Source: UBA10449 sp005883585 (GTDB lineage: Bacteria > Chloroflexota > Dormibacteria > Dormibacterales > Dormibacteraceae). From it: a DNA stretch of 12,488 nt. The DNA lies in contig VBFD01000048.1 in the NCBI GenBank assembly GCA_005883585.1, positions 1 to 12,488 of the forward strand. The letters run 5' to 3'. Below the pieces are notes generated by a model. That model worked only from the letters and a program-made list of their open reading frames with translations, was not told where the DNA came from and did not search any database. The position numbers were made by a program, and so were the translations under genes. Shown piece after piece: positions 6,614 through 12,346 of the stretch (position 1 is its first letter; each line of letters opens with the position of its first letter).

Positions 6614-6838
6614 CTAGCTCTTGGCTGTTGAGCCCTCGTACTTGAAGGAGACGTTCAGCCTGACGCGGTAGCTGCCTACCTTGCCGTCTTCGATGGTCAC
6701 GTCCTGTCGCACGACCTCGGCGACGCGCAGGTCGCGGAGCGACTTGGCGGCGGTCTCGATTGCGCTTTTGGCGGCCGCCTCCCATGACGTGCTGCTGGTC
6801 CCGACCAGCTCGGTCACCCGGTAGACGCTGTCGGCCAT
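6614..6838 (-). CDS. Dodecin family protein (calcium-dodecin type)
   Basis: A 74-residue protein, the normal length for dodecins, which form hollow dodecamers storing flavins or binding other ligands. The family pattern is clear: V-Y-R-V-T-E-L-V-G-T-S (5-15), T-S-W-E-A-A (17-22), a helix with A-I-E-T-A-A-K-S-L, the strand A-E-V-V-R-Q-D-V, and a closing Y-R-V-R-L-N-V-S-F-K. The residue that is the flavin-stacking Trp in flavin dodecins (D-W-F-E-V) is Val here (R-V-A-E-V). The sequence resembles the mycobacterial Rv0379 calcium dodecin more than flavin dodecins, so flavin storage should not be assumed. The ATG at 6838 is fixed by a strong Shine-Dalgarno AGGAGGG 5 nt upstream, one of few in this window. 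A longer in-frame extension upstream runs through palindromic DNA and is rejected. Confidence 0.93.
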   Translation of the reverse strand: MADSVYRVTELVGTSSTSWEAAAKSAIETAAKSLRDLRVAEVVRQDVTIEDGKVGSYRVRLNVSFKYEGSTAKS

Positions 6839-6872
6839 GGCTGCCCTCCTAATCAATCCGGATCTCCCCACC

Positions 6873-6906
6873 GGCGCTTCGCGCCACCTCCCCATTGATG
6901 GGGAGG
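6873..6906. repeat. Double palindrome, REP-like intergenic repeat
   Basis: Two perfect hairpins lie side by side: GGCGC-TTC-GCGCC (6873-6885) and CCTCCCCA-TTGA-TGGGGAGG (6887-6906). They fill most of the 73-bp gap between the LLM oxidoreductase stop and the dodecin Shine-Dalgarno. The second stem is identical to eight bases of the stem at 5807-5827. The paired-hairpin form is typical of dispersed palindromic elements. It could also attenuate read-through from the oxidoreductase gene, though no T tract is present. Confidence 0.6.
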
Positions 6907-6911
6907 CGCAG

Positions 6912-7778
6912 TTATTGTCGCGCTCCCGCGCGATCCAGTTTGCGCAGGTCGGGCAGCGTCTCGCCAACCTTTGCTGCCAGCCCTGCGGGCTCCGCGCCAC
7001 GAAGATAGATGACCTGCTCCGTGACACCCAGCTCGAGCAACTGTCCGCTCAGGTCGATGAGCTGATTGCGATCCTCGCCGTCCCAACCGAACTGCAGGGA
7101 CCGTCGGATCTCGGACGGGTCCCGGCCGACAGCACCGCATGCCTCTTCGAGCTTCGCCGTAAGCTCCCGCACGTTGTCAGGGTCTCCACCGGAGATGTTC
7201 CAAACATCGGCGTGCCTCGCGACCAGCCGGAGCGTGGTTGCGCCCGAGGCGCCGATCCATATCGGCGGGTAAGGCTTCTGGATCGGTTTGGGGTTCGCGA
7301 TCGCGTCCTTGAGGTGGTAATAGCGGCCGTCGAAGTTGGTTCGCTCCTCCGTCCATAGCGATTTGATGATGCGCAACGACTCGCTCAGCATCCCGACGCG
7401 ATGGTCGAGGCCTTCGATCCCGTACATCTCGTGCTCGATCTCCGCCCAGGCCGCCCCGATCCCAAACTCGAGCCGGCCGCCGGACAGGTGGTCGACGGTC
7501 ATCGCCATCTTGGCGAGGAGAACCGGGTGGCGATACGTGTTGCCCGTCACCAGGCAACCGATCCGCACTCGTTTGGTCGCCTGGGCCATCGCGGCCTGCA
7601 GGGTCCAGCCCTCGTAGATTGGCCGGTCCGGGCCACCGCCACCTATCGATGCGAGGTGGTCGAAATCCCAGACGTGATCGAAGCCGCCTTCCTCGGCAAT
7701 GCGCCAGACCGTGCGCAAGGACTCGATCGTGGTGTCCTGGCCTGAATGCTTGAGCCCGAAACGCAGTGGTTGCCTCAT
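6912..7778 (-). CDS. LLM class F420-dependent oxidoreductase
   Basis: A 288-residue luciferase-like monooxygenase-superfamily TIM-barrel protein. Landmarks in order: L-R-F-G-L-K near the start, A-E-E-G-G-F-D-H-V-W-D-F-D-H-L (first helix and strand), V-R-I-G-C-L-V-T-G-N-T-Y-R-H-P-V-L-L-A-K (the conserved R-H-P segment), L-S-G-G-R-L-E-F-G-I-G-A-A-W, and P-Y-P-P-I-W-I-G-A-S-G. The pattern matches the Rv1855c-like F420 branch rather than FMN-dependent luciferases, so a hydride transfer with reduced F420 is likely; the substrate is unknown. The ATG at 7778 lies 9 bp after the stop of the PPOX-fold gene, so the two are probably one transcript. Two F420-type enzymes side by side support cofactor F420 in this organism. 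F420 use is a family-based inference. Confidence 0.9.
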   Translation of the reverse strand: MRQPLRFGLKHSGQDTTIESLRTVWRIAEEGGFDHVWDFDHLASIGGGGPDRPIYEGWTLQAAMAQATKRVRIGCLVTGNTYRHPVLLAKMAMTVDHLSGGRLEFGIGAAWAEIEHEMYGIEGLDHRVGMLSESLRIIKSLWTEERTNFDGRYYHLKDAIANPKPIQKPYPPIWIGASGATTLRLVARHADVWNISGGDPDNVRELTAKLEEACGAVGRDPSEIRRSLQFGWDGEDRNQLIDLSGQLLELGVTEQVIYLRGAEPAGLAAKVGETLPDLRKLDRAGARQ

Positions 7779-7787
7779 ATCGACAGG

Positions 7788-8183
7788 CTAGCGAAAGCGG
7801 AGCCGCCGGACGCGGATCGGATAGGGGTACTGCTCCGCGAAGGTCTCTCCGGTCATTCCCAGGCCCTCGATGTGCCTTCGGTACTTGCGCATGTAGGCCG
7901 GCTCGCGGTGGGCAGGCGGCTGCGACTTGGGAATCGTCGCGTACCCCGATACGCGGACGAGGTCGTCGCCAACTTCGTCGCTGTTGAGGTGAAGCTCGAC
8001 ATAGGGGTTGGCTTTCACGTGCCGGACCTTGACGCCCGGCTGTGCGTAGATCAGAAAAGACTTGCCATCCCACAAGAACCAGACGGGCACGGCCTGCGGA
8101 TGGCGATCGACGCCGGCGGTCACCAGCCAGATCACGAGCTCTTTTTTCAGCCGGCTCTGGACATGTCTGCCCGGCGCTACCAC
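7788..8183 (-). CDS. PPOX-fold F420-dependent oxidoreductase (Rv3369/TIGR03667-like)
   Basis: A small split-barrel protein of the pyridoxamine 5'-phosphate oxidase-like superfamily, about 131 residues from the GTG at 8183. The F420-type signature is visible: P-V-W-F-L-W-D-G-K-S-F-L-I-Y-A-Q-P-G, then K-x-R-H-V-K-A-N-P-Y-V-E-L-H-L-N, V-S-G-Y-A-T-I, and the Y-M-R-K-Y-R-R-H-I segment typical of the Rv3369-like group. It probably uses F420 as cofactor; the substrate is unknown. The frame extends to a TTG at 8219 that overlaps the antiporter stop. I prefer GTG 8183 because it gives the usual family length and a GATACT box ends 7 nt upstream, as at other leaderless-looking starts here. The TTG remains possible. 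The LLM gene follows after 9 bp. Confidence 0.85.
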   Translation of the reverse strand: MVAPGRHVQSRLKKELVIWLVTAGVDRHPQAVPVWFLWDGKSFLIYAQPGVKVRHVKANPYVELHLNSDEVGDDLVRVSGYATIPKSQPPAHREPAYMRKYRRHIEGLGMTGETFAEQYPYPIRVRRLRFR

Positions 8184-8211
8184 GTCGACAAGTATCCCAG
8201 CGACGCCTGCG

Positions 8212-9420
8212 TCATTCAACCTCAGCCGGCGGGGCTACGTGTCGGAGACCTAGCAGGTCGGCGACGGGCAACAGCAGCCCGCCCTGGATGAGAAGAGAGA
8301 GCACGACCATCCCGTACGCGATAACCGATACCCGTGGGTTGACGCCCGGGTTCGAGGCCACCGAAAGGGCCAGCGCAACGGAGAGGGCCCCTCGCATGCC
8401 GCCCCAGAACGTCATGTGCCGCCACCGCCACGGGATTGACGAGCCGCGAATGTCGGCGAGGCCGAGGAGTCCGTAAACCGGAATGGCTCGGGCTGCAAAC
8501 ATGATCACGTAAGCGCCCAGCGCCAAGCCCGCCACCGACAGAAGGCGAGTAGTCGGCAGCGCGACTCCAACCATCAAGAAGAGGATCGCGTTCAGGACGA
8601 AGGCGAGCAGGTTCCAGAATCCGATGAGCTGGGTGCCCTTGAGACGTCCTGTCTGGTCTCCATATCGCGCAACCACGATGCCGGCGGCCACGACCGAAAC
8701 CACCCCGGACGCATGGACCACGTCGGCCGCCAGGTAAGCGCCATACGCGACGACAAGCGTGATCATGATCTCGAGCTCCGCCTCACGCACGAAACGGAGA
8801 AGAAGCACCCCGACGGCTCCCACTCCAAGGCCGATGGCCGTCCCTGCGCCCGCCACCAACAGGAAGCGCAAGCCGGCATCCAACGCCGAAGGATGGCCGC
8901 TCATGATGGTTCCGAGCACGGCGGAGAAAACCGCAAAGCCGGTTCCGTCGTTAAAGAGGCTCTCGCCCTCGAGGATCGCTTTCAGCCCGGCGGGAGCGCC
9001 AACCTGGCGAAGCAAGTTCACGACGGCGATCGGATCGGTGGCCGCGACAATGGAACCAAGCAGGATGCCGCTCGCCCAGTCGAGGCCAAGGCCGAAATGT
9101 GCGAGCACGCCGATCACGATCACGGTCAAGAACACGCCGAGCGTCGCCAGCAGGCTGATCGGCACCACCCGGCGCCATACCTCATCGAGGTCGAGCGTGA
9201 GCGAGGCTTCGAAGACCAGTCCCGGCACGAAGGCCAAGAGGATCAGGTCCGGGCCCAGAATGGGAAGCCGGACGCCGGGGATCAAACCGATCAGGATGCC
9301 GCCGATGGCCAGGAGCACCGCATACGGGACCGTCGGCGTGGTGCGCGAGACGAGGCGCAGCATGGTGGCGGCGCCACCCAGGACGATCAGAAATAGAAGG
9401 AAGCTCTGAGGGGTGCTCAT
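8212..9420 (-). CDS. CPA1-family cation:proton antiporter (NhaP-like)
   Basis: A 402-residue integral membrane protein with about 12 hydrophobic helices, exchanging Na+ or K+ for H+ across the cytoplasmic membrane. The ion-site residues of NhaP-type carriers are present: A-T-D-P-I-A-V (Asp129) and G-E-S-L-F-N-D-G-T-G (Asn157-Asp158). Late in the protein the W-G-G-M-R-G-A-L-S-V-A-L-A-L-S helix carries the conserved Arg. There is no C-terminal cytosolic RCK or cyclic-nucleotide domain, so it is a minimal version with a short hydrophilic tail. The ATG at 9420 gives a direct entry into the first helix. It is divergent from msrB with 44 bp between starts, and followed closely by the PPOX-fold gene. 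Which cation it carries cannot be read from the sequence. Confidence 0.92.
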   Translation of the reverse strand: MSTPQSFLLFLIVLGGAATMLRLVSRTTPTVPYAVLLAIGGILIGLIPGVRLPILGPDLILLAFVPGLVFEASLTLDLDEVWRRVVPISLLATLGVFLTVIVIGVLAHFGLGLDWASGILLGSIVAATDPIAVVNLLRQVGAPAGLKAILEGESLFNDGTGFAVFSAVLGTIMSGHPSALDAGLRFLLVAGAGTAIGLGVGAVGVLLLRFVREAELEIMITLVVAYGAYLAADVVHASGVVSVVAAGIVVARYGDQTGRLKGTQLIGFWNLLAFVLNAILFLMVGVALPTTRLLSVAGLALGAYVIMFAARAIPVYGLLGLADIRGSSIPWRWRHMTFWGGMRGALSVALALSVASNPGVNPRVSVIAYGMVVLSLLIQGGLLLPVADLLGLRHVAPPAEVE

Positions 9421-9449
9421 CTTTCGGTTTGGGGCCGATCCCGAGCGGC

Positions 9450-9455
9450 AATACT
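9450..9455 (+). promoter_or_regulatory. -10-like element AATACT before msrB, possibly shared with the divergent antiporter
   Basis: AATACT ends 9 nt before the msrB ATG at 9465. On the opposite strand the same bases read AGTATT, part of TAGTAT, and could serve the antiporter with a leader of about 25 nt. It is the most AT-rich point of the 44-bp divergent gap. A GAGG at 9457-9460 could also act as a Shine-Dalgarno for msrB, so the leaderless reading is less sure here. Confidence 0.35.
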
Positions 9456-9464
9456 AGAGGCGAG

Positions 9465-9848
9465 ATGAAGAAGACCGATACCGACTGGAAGAGTGAATTG
9501 ACCCCCATGCAGTTCCATGTCCTCCGCGAGAAGGGCACCGAGCGGCCGTTCACGGGCGAGTACTGGGACACCAGGGTCGCCGGCGCCTACCTGTGCGCGG
9601 GCTGCGGCGCCAAGCTGTTCGAGTCGGAGACCAAGTTCGACGCTCACTGCGGCTGGCCGAGCTTCTACGCGCCCGCGGAAGGCGCCCCGGTCGAGGAGCA
9701 TGTCGACCGCAGCCTGTTCATGGAGCGCACCGAGGTCACCTGCGCCAACTGCGGCGGCCACCTGGGCCACGTCTTCGATGACGGGCCCGACCCGACCGGC
9801 CTCCGCTACTGCATCAACTCGGCGTCGATCAAGCTCGACCCCAAGTAG
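9465..9848 (+). CDS. msrB: Peptide-methionine (R)-S-oxide reductase MsrB
   Basis: A 127-residue MsrB, which reduces the R form of methionine sulfoxide in proteins. The structural zinc site is complete with C-A-G-C (Cys44, 47) and C-A-N-C (Cys93, 96). The signature H-C-G-W-P-S-F (61-67) and the catalytic G-L-R-Y-C-I-N-S-A-S (Cys116) are present, so this is the Cys form rather than the selenocysteine form. Length is normal for the single-domain enzyme without MsrA fusion. ATG 9465 is chosen because it opens directly into the conserved W-K-x-x-L-T-P-x-Q-F-H-V-L-R start; an upstream in-frame ATG at 9429 would overlap the promoter region. Its last 20 bp overlap the 3' end of the convergent selenoprotein gene. 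Confidence 0.96.
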   Translation: MKKTDTDWKSELTPMQFHVLREKGTERPFTGEYWDTRVAGAYLCAGCGAKLFESETKFDAHCGWPSFYAPAEGAPVEEHVDRSLFMERTEVTCANCGGHLGHVFDDGPDPTGLRYCINSASIKLDPK

Positions 9849-10686
9849 CGAGGAGCTTCTTCACGATCGGGCTGGCCTCCTTCGGCTGCCAGGCCTTATA
9901 GGCGTCGCGCAGCGGAACCGGCCACTCGATGTCGATGTCGACACGAGTGCCGGAGGCAGCGGCGCCGGCCAGGACCCTGAGCGCCAGCTCGAGCACACGG
10001 CGCTGCATGGCTTTGTCGCCCGGCATGCCAAACGAATGACCGAACGGGAACTCGACACCGACGATTCGCGGAGCCCTCCGCTCCTCCGCCACCGCCGGCA
10101 TCATCGTGACGACAACCGTGGGAATCCCGGCCGCTTCGATCCATCGTGCCAGCACGGGCACGTTCGAGCAGCAGTCGGGTCAAGCCGGCGCGAGGATCAG
10201 GCCGTCCGCTTGCCGGTCGCGCAGCACCCCGACCAGCGCGGGGAAAGTCAGCAGCCGCCAGTCTTCCAGGCCGCGGTCCTGGTAGCCCATCACAGACAGG
10301 TGCTCAGCGGTCGCGCCGCCGACCACGCCTTCTGACGCCAGCTCGCTGAGCATCCGTGCGGGCAGGGCGATCTCCGGATCGGCAAGGATGTCCTGGTCGT
10401 TGATGTGCAGGTGCGCCACGCCGATTTCGGCGGCATCGGCGCCGGCCGGGATGGAGCGCCACGACGGGTCTCCCCATTCCGGGTTGTCCTGCTCACGCAC
10501 GACATCGAACTTCGGCTGCGACGCTTTTAGGTAGAGGCCGGCGGATGTCAGCAGGGCGATGCGCGAGGCCTGCAGCCGCTTTTCGAAAGGCGCCCACACC
10601 GGCGCCTCCTCGCCTGGAAATGGCCCCCGTCCTTCATAGAGAGGACGAAAGCTGCGCGGCAGGAATCGGTAGCTGTCGACTATCAA
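9829..10686 (-). CDS. GrdB/PrdB-related reductase, probable selenoprotein with in-frame TGA (Sec169)
   Basis: I read this as one 285-residue protein of the glycine/sarcosine/betaine reductase selenoprotein B family. A TGA at 10182-10180 splits it into two same-frame open segments that only make sense together. The upstream part has D-S-Y-R-F-L-P-R-S-F, I-A-L-L-T-S-A-G-L-Y-L-K and I-G-V-A-H-L-H-I-N. Just before the TGA is D-G-L-I-L-A-P-A, and just after it P-D-C-C-S-N, then A-R-W-I-E-A-A-G-I-P-T and R-I-V-G-V-E-F-P-F-G. This parallels clostridial GrdB around its Sec: V-I-L-T-S-T-U-G-T-C-T ... E-R-A-G-I-P. Sec169 with Cys172/173 gives a U-x2-C-C redox centre. A SECIS-like hairpin lies in the right place. 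The substrate is unknown; GrdB and PrdB act on amino-acid derivatives. The TTG start overlaps the phzF stop (TTGA), suggesting translational coupling. If Sec is not inserted, a truncated 168-residue product would result. Confidence 0.82.
10145..10162 (-). promoter_or_regulatory. Putative bacterial SECIS element for the TGA at 10182-10180
   Basis: On the minus strand CGTGCC (10162-10157) pairs perfectly with GGCACG (10150-10145) around the 6-nt loop CGTGCT. The stem starts 18 nt after the TGA, the loop starts at nt 24, and a G sits at the second loop position followed by U. This fits the known bacterial pattern in which SelB reads a GU-containing apical loop about 16-37 nt after UGA. Below the stem the helix can continue with pairs interrupted by mismatches. 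It lies inside the coding frame, as bacterial SECIS elements do. Confidence 0.65.
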
Positions 10687-11588
10687 CCGCCCGCGCCCAC
10701 CAGCGTGCCGGTCACAACCGGCATCACGCCGCCGCCGACCTCGATCCGGGTCGGGATTTCCAGGTCGGTGCCGTACTCGAGGTTGATCCGGATGAAGCTC
10801 TGCCGGCCCATCTTGGTTCCTTGTTCGCTGGTGATCGCGACCTCATGGGCCGTAGGAATAAGCCCATACCTGACGGCGAACGCGCCTAGTGGACCGCTGC
10901 CTGATCCGGTCGCTGGATCCTCGTCGATGCCGATGATGTCGGGCGCGAACATGCGGCTGTAAAGCCGGTCGGGACCGTCGGCCGTGAAGAGGAAGATCGG
11001 CAGCGCCTCGCGGCCGTCATAGGCCTTCCTCATGCGCGCCTTATCGGACACCGCGGAATCCACGGCCCGCCGATCCTTGAGCGCCATGTACAGGAACTCG
11101 TTGCCGGTGCTCGCCACCTGCAGCGGAACATCAGGCACCAGGTCACTTTCCTGAAGCCCGATGCTCTCCGCAAGGCGGCCGCGGTCGCGCATCACCTCGC
11201 CGAACGTGAGAGGCGGATGGGTCATCCAGAAGGTCAGGCCACTGGTCGTGCGCTCGCCGCGCACAGCGACGGGGCCGACGCCTTCCTCGAGGATGAACTC
11301 GAGGGCTCCGCGGGGCACAAGGCCTTGCGTCGCCAGCACCCAGGCCGTGCCGATGGTCGGGTGGCCGGCGAATGGCAGCTCGGTCCCGGGCGTGAAAATG
11401 CGGAGGCGAGCGGCGTGGTCCGGCTGCGATGGCGCCATGACGAAAGTGGTCTCGGAGAAGTTCATCTCCCGGGCCACGCGCTGCATGACGTCTGGTGGGA
11501 TGTCGCCGGCGTCGAGCACCACCGCCAGCTGGTTGCCGGTCAGCGCTCGCTCCGTGAACACGTCGACGATGTGAATCGGGTAGCCCAC
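10683..11588 (-). CDS. PhzF family isomerase/epimerase
   Basis: A 301-residue protein of the PhzF family, which has the diaminopimelate-epimerase fold; characterised members isomerise a trans-2,3-dihydro-3-hydroxyanthranilate intermediate, most others are uncharacterised. Family landmarks: V-F-T-E-R-A-L-T-G-N-Q-L-A-V (10-23), M-N-F-S-E-T-T-F-V with Glu46 at the catalytic position, R-I-F-T-P-G-T-E-L-P-F-A-G-H-P-T-I-G-T-A, and D-E-D-P-A-T-G-S-G-S-G-P-L-G-A. No phenazine genes are nearby, so a phenazine role is unlikely. The GTG at 11588 begins 1 bp after the LysE-type stop, and its own stop overlaps the start of the selenoprotein gene, so three genes share one transcript. The substrate is not predictable; amino-acid chemistry is suggested by the neighbours. 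Confidence 0.93.
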   Translation of the reverse strand: MGYPIHIVDVFTERALTGNQLAVVLDAGDIPPDVMQRVAREMNFSETTFVMAPSQPDHAARLRIFTPGTELPFAGHPTIGTAWVLATQGLVPRGALEFILEEGVGPVAVRGERTTSGLTFWMTHPPLTFGEVMRDRGRLAESIGLQESDLVPDVPLQVASTGNEFLYMALKDRRAVDSAVSDKARMRKAYDGREALPIFLFTADGPDRLYSRMFAPDIIGIDEDPATGSGSGPLGAFAVRYGLIPTAHEVAITSEQGTKMGRQSFIRINLEYGTDLEIPTRIEVGGGVMPVVTGTLVGAGG

Positions 11589-11589
11589 G

Positions 11590-12210
11590 TTATGAAGAAA
11601 GCATGGCGGATGCGAATGTCGCCAGGCCCAACACGACGATCGCCAGCCCGCTGGCCGTGTTGATCACGCGGACGGCACGCGCGGTAATCCGCGTGGGAAG
11701 GCCGGACCCAAGAGCCGCCACGACGCACCACCAGGCCAGCGACCCGAGCAGCACGCCGAGCACGAGCAGCGAAGGTCGCAGATACCCGCCGGTGATTCCC
11801 GCGCTGAGGGTCGCGGCCAGCGCGGCGAAGGAGATGATGGTCGCCGGGTTGGTGATGGTCAGGCCGAGCGTCGATCCATAAGCCAACGCGAGGCCACCGC
11901 CAGTCGCGGATGGCGCCTCCGTCGTTCTCGGCTTGGCCAGGGCGATGCGAAGGCCGAGCACGACCAGAAGCGCGCCGCCACCGAGGGCGAGCCAGCGCCG
12001 CTCTCCCCGGATGGCAGTGGTGATCACACTGATCCCGAAAGCGGCGACCGCCGCGTAGAAACCGTCCGCGGTTGCGACGCCGAGACCCGAGACGAGGCCG
12101 TTGAGCCAGCCGCGGACGAGGGTGCGTCTAAGGCAGAGAAAGAAGATCGGACCTGGTGTCGCCGCCACCGCGAATCCGAGGACGAATCCTCTGAGCAGCA
12201 GGCTGGACAC
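11590..12210 (-). CDS. LysE/RhtB-family amino-acid exporter
   Basis: A 206-residue membrane protein with about six hydrophobic helices, the usual size and layout of LysE/RhtB exporters, which push amino acids or their derivatives out of the cell. The N-terminal signature is intact: F-A-V-A-A-T-P-G-P (14-21 region), R-R-T-L-x-R-G-W-x-N-G-L, and G-L-G-V-A-T-A-D-G-F-Y. Later, L-T-I-T-N-P-A-T-I-I-S-F matches the conserved N-P segment. The GTG start at 12210 has GAGAGG 5 nt upstream, and a TAGAAT -10-like box lies about 24 nt upstream. It is the first gene of the operon with phzF-like and selenoprotein genes. The exported substrate is unknown. Confidence 0.92.
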   Translation of the reverse strand: MSSLLLRGFVLGFAVAATPGPIFFLCLRRTLVRGWLNGLVSGLGVATADGFYAAVAAFGISVITTAIRGERRWLALGGGALLVVLGLRIALAKPRTTEAPSATGGGLALAYGSTLGLTITNPATIISFAALAATLSAGITGGYLRPSLLVLGVLLGSLAWWCVVAALGSGLPTRITARAVRVINTASGLAIVVLGLATFASAMLSS

Positions 12211-12233
12211 CAGGACCTCTCATCGCGCGCCAC

Positions 12234-12239
12234 ATTCTA
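12234..12239 (-). promoter_or_regulatory. -10-like element TAGAAT for the lysE-phzF-selenoprotein operon
   Basis: TAGAAT matches the -10 consensus at 5 of 6 positions on the minus strand. Transcription from it would give a leader of roughly 17 nt containing the GAGAGG Shine-Dalgarno for the GTG at 12210. A TTGCCC lies 14 nt upstream, too close for a standard -35. No other promoter-like sequence was seen before the two downstream genes. Confidence 0.5.
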
Positions 12240-12308
12240 ATTAGGGAAAGTACGGGCAAGGTGGCAGCGATCCTCAACAGCCCTTAAGCGACGTTACCGG
12301 CGGTTAAC

Positions 12309-12336
12309 TTGCACATAACCCGGGCTGGGGTATTCT
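12309..12336 (+). promoter_or_regulatory. Promoter for the ABC permease gene (TTGCAC, 16 bp, TATTCT)
   Basis: A -35-like TTGCAC (12309-12314) and a -10-like TATTCT (12331-12336) are 16 bp apart. The -10 ends 10 nt before the ATG at 12347, so the leader would be only about 4 nt and there is no Shine-Dalgarno. The -35 falls inside an inverted repeat GGTTA (12302-12306)/TAACC (12316-12320), a possible operator. Confidence 0.5.
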
Positions 12337-12346
12337 CGATGCCCTC

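Noticed and set aside
6839..7027. Longer dodecin frame reaching 7027
   Set aside because: The strong Shine-Dalgarno 5 nt before 6838 and the normal dodecin length fix the start; the extension crosses the palindromic repeat.
7177..8073. Minus-strand open frame of about 298 residues across the LLM and PPOX genes
   Set aside because: Arg/Pro-rich out-of-frame shadow; both real genes in this span have strong family motifs.
8713..9396. Plus-strand open frame opposite the antiporter
   Set aside because: Charged, low-complexity shadow; the minus strand encodes a clear 12-helix carrier.
10162..10182. TGA as a true stop, with two separate small genes or a pseudogene
   Set aside because: Both parts are in one frame, the TGA sits at the known Sec column, a SECIS-like hairpin follows, and no other disruption is seen. 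It remains the main alternative.
9517..10335. Plus-strand open frame across msrB and the selenoprotein gene
   Set aside because: Ser/Arg/Pro-rich, out of frame with msrB, and without a recognisable domain.
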